From Thermococcus sp. (GTDB taxonomy: Archaea > Methanobacteriota_B > Thermococci > Thermococcales > Thermococcaceae): a stretch of 19,336 nt of DNA. Of the stretch, positions 7,319-14,356 are shown one piece after another (positions within the stretch are counted from its first letter, which is position 1; every line of letters starts with the position of its first letter). The position numbers were made by a program, and so were the translations under genes. The notes under the pieces are model-generated. The model had not been told where the DNA came from. It was given only the letters and a program-made list of their open reading frames with translations, and searched no databases. Location: positions 1 through 19,336 of the forward strand of contig JALSNG010000015.1 in the NCBI GenBank assembly GCA_026987155.1, given 5' to 3'.

Positions 7319-8302
7319 TCACCACGTGACAACCTTGCTGAGGAACCTTGGAGCGTCGGGGTTGAACCCCCTCTTAACTGCCTTGTAATAAGACAGTAGC
7401 TGGATCACTGGTAGATGTAGCAAGACACCTTCTGGGGGATGGAGCTCGGGGAGTCTTACGAAGTAATCGGCCCCAGTGTCCCTTTCACCCACCGTCAGGA
7501 CCTTTGCCCCCTGCCCTTGGAACTCAGACGTTAATTTATCGTGCCAGTCAAAGGGCTCATTGACCAAAAGAACTACGAGAGTTTTATCGTCTGCAACGGA
7601 TTTGAACCCGTGCCTCACTTCAAAGGTCTGATATGCCTCGCTCCAAAATATTGCCATTTCCTTCATCTTCAGTGCCGCTTCAAGGGCCACGGGGTAGAGC
7701 ATCCCCGAACCGAGGAAGATAACGTTTCTGAAGTCGAACTCCTCAACGATGCCGCTTATATAGTCTTCGTTTTTAAGGACTTCCCTTGAGAGCCCTGACA
7801 GCCTCTCGGCGTCGTATAACGGTCTTCCAAAGGACCAATTGAGAAGTTGCTGGAAAGCAAAAAGGAAAGCCGGGAAAGAGTGAGTCATGACGACGCTATC
7901 TTCTGGAGTGTCAACGAGAAGTCCATAGTCGGCCTTTTCAAGCAGGGTTGATGTGTAAGCGGCTATTCCAAGTTTGGGTACGTTCATAGATTCAAGGGCC
8001 TTGAGGGCCTCAGTTGTTTCTCCCGAGCGTGATATTGCCACAAGAAGTTCAGGATTTCCAATGGGGTAGTAACCCCTCGAATACAGAAGTTCGGAGCAGG
8101 GGAGTGCCACTCCCCTGCCCCCGAGGTGGGTGGTTGCCATGGCCAGCAGCTGCGACAGGAAATGTGAGGAGCCACACCCCGTGAAGAGAATCTCACGGGG
8201 CAGTTTGAAATCACCGTATTTAACCCTGAAAGCTTCAAAGGCCTTCTGTGCTTTCAAAATACCCTCTGGAAGTTTTCTTATCTCTTCAAGCGTTTTGTGC
8301 AC
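7319..8302 (-). CDS. glmD: Glucosamine-6-phosphate deaminase, SIS-domain type
   Basis: A 327-residue double SIS-domain protein that in Thermococcus converts glucosamine-6-phosphate to fructose-6-phosphate and ammonia, linking chitin sugars to glycolysis. It resembles the isomerase half of GlmS and not bacterial NagB. The first SIS domain holds TGCGSSHFLSQ (41-51) and the phosphate-binding SRSGETTEAL (91-100). The second begins at VIFLGSGM (194-201) and contains the helix ALKMKEMAIFWSEAY and EVRHG (228-232), the equivalent of the catalytic E-x-K-H-G of GlmS. No glutamine amidotransferase domain is present, as expected for a catabolic enzyme. The GTG at 8302 is chosen because GGAGGTGA ends five bases before it; the GTG at 8311 would fall within that site. 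One base separates it from the ATPase gene upstream. The catabolic assignment rests on context and the known orthologue. Confidence 0.88.
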   Translation of the reverse strand: MHKTLEEIRKLPEGILKAQKAFEAFRVKYGDFKLPREILFTGCGSSHFLSQLLAMATTHLGGRGVALPCSELLYSRGYYPIGNPELLVAISRSGETTEALKALESMNVPKLGIAAYTSTLLEKADYGLLVDTPEDSVVMTHSFPAFLFAFQQLLNWSFGRPLYDAERLSGLSREVLKNEDYISGIVEEFDFRNVIFLGSGMLYPVALEAALKMKEMAIFWSEAYQTFEVRHGFKSVADDKTLVVLLVNEPFDWHDKLTSEFQGQGAKVLTVGERDTGADYFVRLPELHPPEGVLLHLPVIQLLSYYKAVKRGFNPDAPRFLSKVVTW

Positions 8303-8303
8303 G

Positions 8304-9275
8304 TCACTCACCTCCGTGAAGGTGGCAAGCCACCCAATGGTCTTTTTCCACTTCGATCAGTTTGGGCTTCTCGTTCCAGCACCTTTCCTTGGCGAGTGGA
8401 CAACGTGGTGCGTAACGGCATCCCTGAATCTGGTAAATCCCCTCTTCCTCCTTTTCAGGTTCTATCGTCTTCCTAAACTCCCATTTAACATTGATATCCG
8501 GAACACTCTCAAGGAGCATTTTAGTGTACGGGTGCAAGGCGTTCTTGAACACCTTCTCAGTGTCTCCCATCTCCACTATCGTTCCGCGGTACATTATGAT
8601 GGTCTTGTCACTGATGTAATAGCCGAGGGCCAAATCATGGGTAACGAAGAGCACTGAAGTGCCCAACTTATCCCTGACTTCTCCCAGAAGGTTCAGTATG
8701 TCAATCCTCGTGCTCGCGTCAAGCATTGAGACGGCCTCATCGGCTATGAGGAGGTCAGGCTCAACTAAGAGGGCCCTCGCGATGAGTATACGCTGAAGCT
8801 GGCCTCCACTGAGCTGGTGCGGGTACTTCCCCCTTATCTCGTCTGGATTGAGGCCCACCTGTTCAAGCGCTCTATCGATCATCTCATCCCTCTCACCGTG
8901 ACCGACATCGGGGAGGAAAGAGCTAAAGACGAGATCAAAGGCCCTATCTATTGGATACACCGGATTAAAGCTGGCAAATGGATCCTGGAAGACCGCCTGA
9001 ACGTGCTTGTAGTAGTACTTCTTGAGGCGCTTTTTGTTGAACTCAAGGATGTTTTCCCCCTTGAAGAGAATCTTCCCAGAGGTTGGTGTTATAAGCCTGA
9101 GAATGAGCTTTCCAACGGTGGTCTTTCCACTGCCGCTTTCACCCACGAGGGAAATTATCTCGCCCTCCTTTATATCGAACGTGACATCATCGACGGCCCT
9201 TATCTCGAAACCCCCTATGAGGCCCGAAGTAAAGATTTTGGTGAGGTTTTCGACGTGAAGTAGAGGCTCACTCAT
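8304..9275 (-). CDS. ABC transporter ATPase, Opp/Dpp family, second subunit (OppF-like)
   Basis: A 323-residue nucleotide-binding subunit of the presumed chito-oligosaccharide importer, acting on the cytoplasmic face of the permeases. Walker A GESGSGKT (45-52), Q-loop Gln97 (VFQDP), signature LSGGQ (155-159), Walker B DLLIADEA (174-181) and switch His213 are all intact. The C-terminal extension (CRYAPRCPLAKERC and a final AC-H) has the conserved cysteines of the oligopeptide/dipeptide family. The ATG at 9275 has GGGGGTGA just upstream and overlaps the preceding ATPase gene by eight bases; an upstream in-frame extension to 9305 has no such support. Opp/Dpp homology alone suggests peptides, but position between the binding protein and glmD points to diacetylchitobiose, as described for the T. 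kodakarensis locus. Confidence 0.88.
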   Translation of the reverse strand: MSEPLLHVENLTKIFTSGLIGGFEIRAVDDVTFDIKEGEIISLVGESGSGKTTVGKLILRLITPTSGKILFKGENILEFNKKRLKKYYYKHVQAVFQDPFASFNPVYPIDRAFDLVFSSFLPDVGHGERDEMIDRALEQVGLNPDEIRGKYPHQLSGGQLQRILIARALLVEPDLLIADEAVSMLDASTRIDILNLLGEVRDKLGTSVLFVTHDLALGYYISDKTIIMYRGTIVEMGDTEKVFKNALHPYTKMLLESVPDINVKWEFRKTIEPEKEEEGIYQIQGCRYAPRCPLAKERCWNEKPKLIEVEKDHWVACHLHGGE

Positions 9276-10245
9276 TGGATTCACCCCCGTAGAGATGGCA
9301 CGCAACTACGTGACCTTCCTCGATTTCGACCAGCGACGGTTCCACCTTTGGACAGTGCTCCATGGCATAGGGACAGCGCGTGTAGAAGCGGCATCCTTTT
9401 GGCGGGTTCAGCAGGCTTATGGGGTACCCCGGAATTCCCTTGAGCTTGGTCTCACGATAGCGGACTCCAATCTTTGGAAGCGATTCCACGAGCATTGTAG
9501 TGTACGGATGGGACGGCTCGTTGATGAGCTCCTCGGTTGGACCCATCTCAACGACTTTCCCAGCGTACATTACCATGAACCTATCCGCTATCTTGTCGAG
9601 TAAAGCTAAGTCGTGGGTGACGAATATTATTGACTTGACAATGTCCTGCTCCATGAAGTAGTTGAGGAGTTCAAGAACTACCCTTTGCGTTGTAACGTCT
9701 AAAGCCGAAGTAACCTCGTCCGCTATGAGCAGATCAGGGTTCATGAGGGTTGAAACCACCATTGTGGCACGCTGTCTCATCCCACCGCTCAACTCGACTG
9801 GATACATGTCGGCTACCTTCTCACTGAGCTTGACCATGGCAAGCCTCTCGCGAAGGAGCTTTTCAACCTCGTTCCTGTCCTCGTATCCGTGTTCCCTGGC
9901 TATGTCCCAGACTATATCCTTGATCTTCTTGGTGGGATTGAGGGCGTTCATCGCGTACTGGGGTATTATCGAGAGTTCAGTGTACTTGATTCTCCTTTCC
10001 TCCTCTTTGGAGAGTTGCATCAGGTCACGACCCTTGAATACCGCCTGACCTCCCATGTGAACCATCGGCGGCTTCCTCAGGATGAGGGAGTGGACGAGTG
10101 TTGATTTACCACAACCGCTCTCACCGGCAACGCCGAAGACCTCCCCCTTTTCAACCTTGAAACTCACGTTGTCAACTGCCTTAACGTAACCCACGGGCGT
10201 TTTGTAGTATATCTTGAGGTTCCTGACGTCAAGTAGAGAACTCAT
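9268..10245 (-). CDS. ABC transporter ATPase, Opp/Dpp family, first subunit (OppD-like)
   Basis: A 325-residue partner ATPase of the importer. Walker A GESGCGKS (41-48), Q-loop Gln96 (IIPQY), signature LSGGMRQR (152-159), Walker B DLLIADE (171-177) and switch His211 are present, followed by the family C-terminal region with cysteines (CRFYTRCPYAMEHC). LSGGM replaces LSGGQ, which is common in OppD-type subunits. The ATG at 10245 overlaps the permease stop as ATGA and has GGAGGGG eight or nine bases upstream, so the pair is translationally coupled. The longer open frame to 10362 only re-reads the permease 3' end in another frame, giving a His-rich N-terminus, and is rejected. Two unequal ATPases, as here, are normal for peptide-family importers. 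Confidence 0.88.
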   Translation of the reverse strand: MSSLLDVRNLKIYYKTPVGYVKAVDNVSFKVEKGEVFGVAGESGCGKSTLVHSLILRKPPMVHMGGQAVFKGRDLMQLSKEEERRIKYTELSIIPQYAMNALNPTKKIKDIVWDIAREHGYEDRNEVEKLLRERLAMVKLSEKVADMYPVELSGGMRQRATMVVSTLMNPDLLIADEVTSALDVTTQRVVLELLNYFMEQDIVKSIIFVTHDLALLDKIADRFMVMYAGKVVEMGPTEELINEPSHPYTTMLVESLPKIGVRYRETKLKGIPGYPISLLNPPKGCRFYTRCPYAMEHCPKVEPSLVEIEEGHVVACHLYGGESNE

Positions 10246-11180
10246 TCCCCACCCCTCCTGAGACGCGGGTTGAAAACCTCCTCCATTCCGAGGTTGACGA
10301 AGAACAATGCCGTGATGATGAGGGTTATGATGACCCCGGGCGGTATGAACCACCACCACCATCCAAACTGAAGGGCATTGTATGCTATGGCCTTCTGGAG
10401 TATGTTTCCGAGGGAAACCATTGTTGTCGGACCGAGTCCGATAAAGTCAAGGGTCGCGCTGGCCAATATCGCCCCACTGAACTGAAGGATTCCTGCCATG
10501 AACACGTAGGAGACCATGTTGGGCATTATCTCCCCAAAGATTATTTTGGAATCGCTCTGACCGGCGAGACGGGCCAAGCTAACGAACTCCCTGTTCTTAA
10601 GGGAAAGTGTCTGTGAACGAACCGCACGGGCAACCCACGGCCAACCGGTGAGCCCTATGATGATGGCCTGGATTTCGGGACTCCTTGCCGAGAGATACGC
10701 TGCCACGAGTATGAGTAGCACTATGGCCGGTATGACGAGCATGATGTTGACCACCATCATCAATATCTCGTCGATCCAGCCTCCCTTGTAGCCGGCTACG
10801 AAACCTATCGTGACGCCGAGAATCGTTCCAATGACGGCTGCCAGGACCGCTATCCAGAGTGACGTCCTAAGACCGTAGACGAGCTGAGCATAAACGTCCT
10901 TGCCCTGTATATCCGTACCGAGTATGTGGAGAACCTCCACCTTTTTGCCCGTGTAAGTGTATATTTCCTCATGACTCATGGGCGGGAGGTGCCTCCCGGA
11001 ATAGGAAGCGAGCTCGATCTTACCAACTTTCTCATAGTAGAGTCCATCCCACGCGAAGGGCGTGAAGAGCGGGCCTATGAGGGCAAACAAGACGAAAAAC
11101 ATGAGTAGGCCAAAGCCGAACTGGAACTTCCTGTTCCTGAAAGCGATTTTAACCGTGTCCATCCTGCTCCTTCTCGGCAT
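10242..11180 (-). CDS. ABC transporter permease, DppC/OppC type
   Basis: A 312-residue inner subunit of the transmembrane channel. The first span (FGFGLLMFFVLFALIGPLF, about residues 23-41) is followed by the long extracytoplasmic loop and the phrase GTDIQGKDVYAQLVYGLRTS, the DppC/OppC hallmark (normally GTDxxGRD), then five more spans. The cytoplasmic coupling loop ARLAGQSDSKIIFGEIMPN contains the EAA-like motif that contacts the ATPases. The ATG at 11180 lies two bases after the upstream permease stop, with GGAGG about seven bases before it; a GTG at 11186 is in frame but too close to that site. It belongs to the chitin operon and presumably pairs with the DppB-type permease to move chito-oligosaccharides. 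Confidence 0.88.
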   Translation of the reverse strand: MPRRSRMDTVKIAFRNRKFQFGFGLLMFFVLFALIGPLFTPFAWDGLYYEKVGKIELASYSGRHLPPMSHEEIYTYTGKKVEVLHILGTDIQGKDVYAQLVYGLRTSLWIAVLAAVIGTILGVTIGFVAGYKGGWIDEILMMVVNIMLVIPAIVLLILVAAYLSARSPEIQAIIIGLTGWPWVARAVRSQTLSLKNREFVSLARLAGQSDSKIIFGEIMPNMVSYVFMAGILQFSGAILASATLDFIGLGPTTMVSLGNILQKAIAYNALQFGWWWWFIPPGVIITLIITALFFVNLGMEEVFNPRLRRGGE

Positions 11181-11182
11181 TT

Positions 11183-12175
11183 TCACCCCTCCGTGTAGCT
11201 TGTCCTGACGCGCGGGTCTATGAAGGCGTAGATTAGGTCGATGATGAAGTTAGCTGCCAGGACCGATATGACCACCATTAGGAAGGCCCCCTGAAGTAAG
11301 AAGTAATCCTGGCTCAGAGCAGCGTTCATGATTAGTATTCCTATTCCCGGATAGTTGAAGACTATCTCCGTTGCAATCGCTCCGGCAACCATTAAACCGA
11401 GCTGCAAAGCCAAACCTGTGACCTGGGGGAGAATGGCGTTTCTGTAAGCGTGCTTAGTTAGGAGCTTCTCGCTCCCTCCGAGGGCCTCGAGATAGCGGAC
11501 ATAATCGGCCTCAAGCTCGTAGATAATCATGTTGCGCATCCCTATTGCCCAGCTGCCTATCATCACTATGAAAAGACTCAGGAACGGGAGTATCCAGTGC
11601 TTCAGGAAGCTCGCTATGAAATCACCCGAAAAGCTCGGAATGAGGTCCGGAGCGTAGGCCCCCTGGTACGGGAGCCAGCCTGCCCTGACACCCACAAAGT
11701 AAACCAACAGCATTGCAAACCAGAAGTAGGGCATGCTCGCGAGGAAGTAGAACAGGGGCATCGTGTATCTGTCATACCTCTTGTTCTTACCCGCTATTGC
11801 CCCAAGCCAGTTCCCAACTAACCAGCTGAGGGCTATGGCCGGGAGGAGGATGACAACATCATAGGGAAGGGCGTGCTTTATTAAATCTGTTACGGGGGCT
11901 TTGTAGAGTATGCTATAACCCAAATTTCCGTGGAAAAGGCTAACCCAGAAGTTTACAAACTGCTCCCAAAGGGGCTTGTCAAGCCCATACAGCTGGGAAT
12001 AATACTTCATTAAAACCTCTTTCTCACCTGGGGCCAATCCGAGGTTTGAGCTGAGCATGGCCTCTATCGGGTTTCCAGGCATCAGCCTGGGACGGAGCCA
12101 GTTAAGGGTAACCGCGAACAGGAACGTTATGAGATACACGCCGGTTTTTCGAGCCAGGTACTTTTTGAACCCCAT
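11183..12175 (-). CDS. ABC transporter permease, DppB/OppB type
   Basis: A 330-residue permease. An N-terminal span (GVYLITFLFAVTLNWL) leads into RLMPGNPIEAML, the expected DppB/OppB N-terminal pattern, followed by a periplasm-side helix region with LYGLDKPLWEQFVNFWVSLF and HGNLGYSI. The EAA loop reads LEALGGSEKLLTKHAYRNAI before the last two spans, and the protein ends VRTSYTEG just as the next permease begins. The ATG at 12175 has GGAGGG six bases upstream. It follows the binding-protein gene after 43 bases that contain a T-rich tract. Length and topology are normal for the family. Sugar specificity is inferred from the operon, not visible in the permease itself. Confidence 0.88.
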   Translation of the reverse strand: MGFKKYLARKTGVYLITFLFAVTLNWLRPRLMPGNPIEAMLSSNLGLAPGEKEVLMKYYSQLYGLDKPLWEQFVNFWVSLFHGNLGYSILYKAPVTDLIKHALPYDVVILLPAIALSWLVGNWLGAIAGKNKRYDRYTMPLFYFLASMPYFWFAMLLVYFVGVRAGWLPYQGAYAPDLIPSFSGDFIASFLKHWILPFLSLFIVMIGSWAIGMRNMIIYELEADYVRYLEALGGSEKLLTKHAYRNAILPQVTGLALQLGLMVAGAIATEIVFNYPGIGILIMNAALSQDYFLLQGAFLMVVISVLAANFIIDLIYAFIDPRVRTSYTEG

Positions 12176-12195
12176 AGTGTTCCCTCCATTCGTTT

Positions 12196-12213
12196 ATGGA
12201 AAAAGAGAGAAAA
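12196..12213 (-). terminator. T-rich attenuator-like tract between binding protein and permease genes
   Basis: On the minus strand CCTTTTCTCTCTTTTTCC starts about five bases after the binding-protein stop. Partial termination here would give more binding protein than permease transcript, as is usual for such operons. Inferred from composition and position only. Confidence 0.35.
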
Positions 12214-12218
12214 GGCCT

Positions 12219-14060
12219 TCAGCGGCGCTTCCTCATTAACAGGGGTATTGCGGCAAGGGCAACGATGAGAGCCGGTCCACAGATTCCACCGCCACCGCCG
12301 CTGGTCGTTGTGGAGCTGCCCGAAGTTGTGGTGGTTTCACCGCCTGAAGTGGTCGTGGTGGTCTGGGTTGGTGTGGCCGTTGACTCAACTCCGAGGAGAG
12401 CCAAGGCAGTACCCCATGTACCGAAGCCTGGCCAGAATATCGGGACACCGTACGGGTTCTTCTCGTTGGGCCAGTTCTTCCAGTAGGCCTGGTTTGCCTC
12501 GTAGAAGAGCGTTCCCATGTAGACGGGAACGGCCGGAACGTCCTCGAGCCATATCTTGGTGAGTTCCTTGAGGTAGTTGATCTGCTCGCTCTCAACTGGG
12601 GTGTGGGCGAGCTTGTCGAGGAGCTCATTGGCCTTATCGTTGTGGTAGTTGCCGAAGTTTGCTGCTCCCTTGTCGTCCTTGCTCTTGTAGTACATCAAGG
12701 CATAGTAGACGCTGTACGGGTCCGGCTTGAAGGTTCCGGCCCAGTGAAGTGCCAGGTCGAAGTCTCCGCTGTTGAGGTGGGCCATGAAGAAGTTGGTCCA
12801 GTCTCCCTTCTCTATCTCAACCTTTATGCCCACAGCTTTAAGCTGGTTGGCTATTATCTCACCGGCCTGGATCCAGTCTGAACAACCGGCACAGGTGTAG
12901 AACTTGAGGACGATGTCCTTGCCGTTGTACTCCCTTATGCCATCCCCGTTGGTGTCCTTGAGACCGAGCTGGTCGAGTATCTGGTTGGCCTTGGCAACAT
13001 CACCGTACTTCCATCCGTACTGGTCTATGAGCTTCTTGACGCCTATCTTGTCCTTCCACGGGCCCATTATGGCACCGAGCGGGGTCTGATCCGGAACGTC
13101 GCTTATCGGGCCCTGGTTGACGATCTGGTACGGGTTGATGGCCATGGCTATGGCCCTTCTGAAGGCGGGCTGGTTCATTGGAGGCCTCTCGGTGTTGAAG
13201 TAGAGCACCACAGGAACGACCGGCGGGAAGTAGGGATACTTGTCGAGCCAGCTGACGATGTTGGGGTTCTTCTGTTTGGCCGAAACTATGTCCATGTAGT
13301 AGGTACCGACGTCAAGGTCACCCTTGATGAACATGTTAACTGCCTGGTCGTTTGAGCTGACGTAGAGCTGGACTATGTACTTGGCGGCCGGCTTCTTGAA
13401 GTACTTGTTGCCCCACCAGTCGTCGTTTCTCTCGAGGATTGACTTCTGCTGCTGAACGACTTCCTTGAGCTTGTAGGCACCAGAACCGACAAGATACTTC
13501 TTTTCGTCGCCAAGGAAGGTCATGGTCTTTATCTTGTTGGGGTCGAGGTTTTCGAATATGTGCTTCGGGACGATGAGGGTCGTGAAGAGGTTCTGGTTCC
13601 AAACCCAAACGTTTGGAGCGCCAGAGAAGAGGAACTGAACGGTCTTGTCGTCAACGACCTTTATCTCCCTGAGGCCCTCATACTTCTTGAGGCCCATCTT
13701 CTGGTAGAGTTCAAAGGAGAACTTCACGTCCTCAGCTGTTAACGGCTTTCCGTCCTGCCACTTAACACCGTCCCTGAGCTTGACCTGATAGGTAGTGCTG
13801 TCGATCCACTTGCCCTCAGCGGCAAGCCACGGGACGAGCTTGCTCTGCATGAAGTTCAACATGAAAAGAGGCTCAAAGACAAGGCCGTCGATGCCAATTA
13901 TGTTGCCACCGCTGAAGGGATTGGCGTTGGTCGGTGGAGCACTGTTGGCAGTATAGATGGTTTCGTTCCTGGGCAGCGTTTCCGCCGCCATCCCAAGTCC
14001 GGCCCCAAAAAGACTGGCCAGGAAAAGGGCCACGATTCCAAATGCTAAGACTTTTCTCAT
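12219..14060 (-). CDS. Extracellular solute-binding protein (family 5) with CGP-CTERM anchor
   Basis: A 613-residue binding protein of the Dpp/Opp family that should capture diacetylchitobiose outside the membrane. A signal peptide (MRKVLAFGIVALFLASLFGA) ends near AA-E at residues 25-26, with no lipobox cysteine. The body carries family 5 phrases such as QVKLRDGVKWQDGKPLTAED and PDPYSVYYALMYY, and a pair CAGC. It ends in a Thr/Ser/Gly-rich linker (about 565-592) and CGPALIVALAAIPLLMRKRR, a CGP-CTERM sorting signal in which the cysteine (about residue 594) is thought to be lipid-modified after cleavage, a hallmark of Thermococcales surface proteins. ATG 14060 is chosen because GGTGGT lies four bases upstream; the in-frame upstream extension would overlap it. 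It is the first gene of the operon, with a strong promoter. Confidence 0.9.
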   Translation of the reverse strand: MRKVLAFGIVALFLASLFGAGLGMAAETLPRNETIYTANSAPPTNANPFSGGNIIGIDGLVFEPLFMLNFMQSKLVPWLAAEGKWIDSTTYQVKLRDGVKWQDGKPLTAEDVKFSFELYQKMGLKKYEGLREIKVVDDKTVQFLFSGAPNVWVWNQNLFTTLIVPKHIFENLDPNKIKTMTFLGDEKKYLVGSGAYKLKEVVQQQKSILERNDDWWGNKYFKKPAAKYIVQLYVSSNDQAVNMFIKGDLDVGTYYMDIVSAKQKNPNIVSWLDKYPYFPPVVPVVLYFNTERPPMNQPAFRRAIAMAINPYQIVNQGPISDVPDQTPLGAIMGPWKDKIGVKKLIDQYGWKYGDVAKANQILDQLGLKDTNGDGIREYNGKDIVLKFYTCAGCSDWIQAGEIIANQLKAVGIKVEIEKGDWTNFFMAHLNSGDFDLALHWAGTFKPDPYSVYYALMYYKSKDDKGAANFGNYHNDKANELLDKLAHTPVESEQINYLKELTKIWLEDVPAVPVYMGTLFYEANQAYWKNWPNEKNPYGVPIFWPGFGTWGTALALLGVESTATPTQTTTTTSGGETTTTSGSSTTTSGGGGGICGPALIVALAAIPLLMRKRR

Positions 14061-14087
14061 AGGCACCACCATTATAAGGTTGGTCAG

Positions 14088-14123
14088 TTTTATAAGTTTC
14101 TCAGCATCTATATAAATCTTTCT
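14088..14123 (-). promoter_or_regulatory. Promoter of the chitin uptake operon
   Basis: Minus-strand AGAAAGA followed by TTTATATA (14123-14109) is a strong BRE/TATA pair that would start transcription near 14087, giving a leader of about 26 bases with the GGTGGT ribosome site. A second TATA-like CTTATAAAAC (14097-14088) would start near 14066 and leave too little leader; the first is preferred. Confidence 0.65.
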
Positions 14124-14145
14124 GTATGGATGAACTCTCTTGGAA

Positions 14146-14159
14146 TTAGGTGCACCTAA
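14146..14159. promoter_or_regulatory. 14-base perfect palindrome upstream of the uptake operon
   Basis: TTAGGTGCACCTAA is its own reverse complement. It lies about 23 bases upstream of the BRE of the uptake operon promoter and about 150 bases upstream of the GH1 promoter, in the shared divergent region 14061-14356. A candidate binding site for a chitin-responsive regulator; no regulator gene is recognised in the window. Confidence 0.4.
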
Positions 14160-14284
14160 AAGTTCACCCGTGAGCCAGTTCCAACTGCATCATCGTAGAA
14201 GCATCCATCATAGCTACAAGAAAACAAAGTACACAACGCAACAACGTGCTAAAACTGCAATCCCAACGTTCCCCTCCGATGTTT

Positions 14285-14304
14285 GTGAAATGAATACATT
14301 TTAC
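14285..14304. promoter_or_regulatory. Imperfect palindrome next to the GH1 promoter
   Basis: GTGAAATG-AATA-CATTTTAC pairs in seven of eight positions. It ends five bases before the BRE of the GH1 promoter, a common place for archaeal activators. A TTTTAC half-site also occurs upstream of chiA. Confidence 0.35.
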
Positions 14305-14309
14305 TTTCC

Positions 14310-14325
14310 CGAAAATTATAAAAGG
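14310..14325 (+). promoter_or_regulatory. BRE/TATA promoter of the GH1 operon
   Basis: CGAAAATTATAAAAGG is a good BRE plus TATA box, predicting transcription near 14345 and a 12-base leader with GAGGTGA, which sits five bases before the ATG. A second TATA-like ATTTATAAA (14332-14340) is too near the start codon to be used. Confidence 0.6.
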
Positions 14326-14356
14326 AAAGAGATTTATAAAGCTTAGAGGTGAGATT

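Noticed and set aside
10246..10362. N-terminal extension of the OppD-like ATPase with a His/Val-rich leader
   Set aside because: It re-reads the 3' end of the upstream permease in another frame. The ATG at 10245 has a ribosome site and an ATGA overlap, and the ATPase domain starts right after it.
12236..12628. Ser/Thr/Pro/Arg-rich 130-residue minus-strand reading inside the binding-protein gene
   Set aside because: Low-complexity shadow of the Thr/Ser/Gly linker and neighbouring sequence in another frame; the real frame is continuous with the family 5 protein and its CGP-CTERM end.
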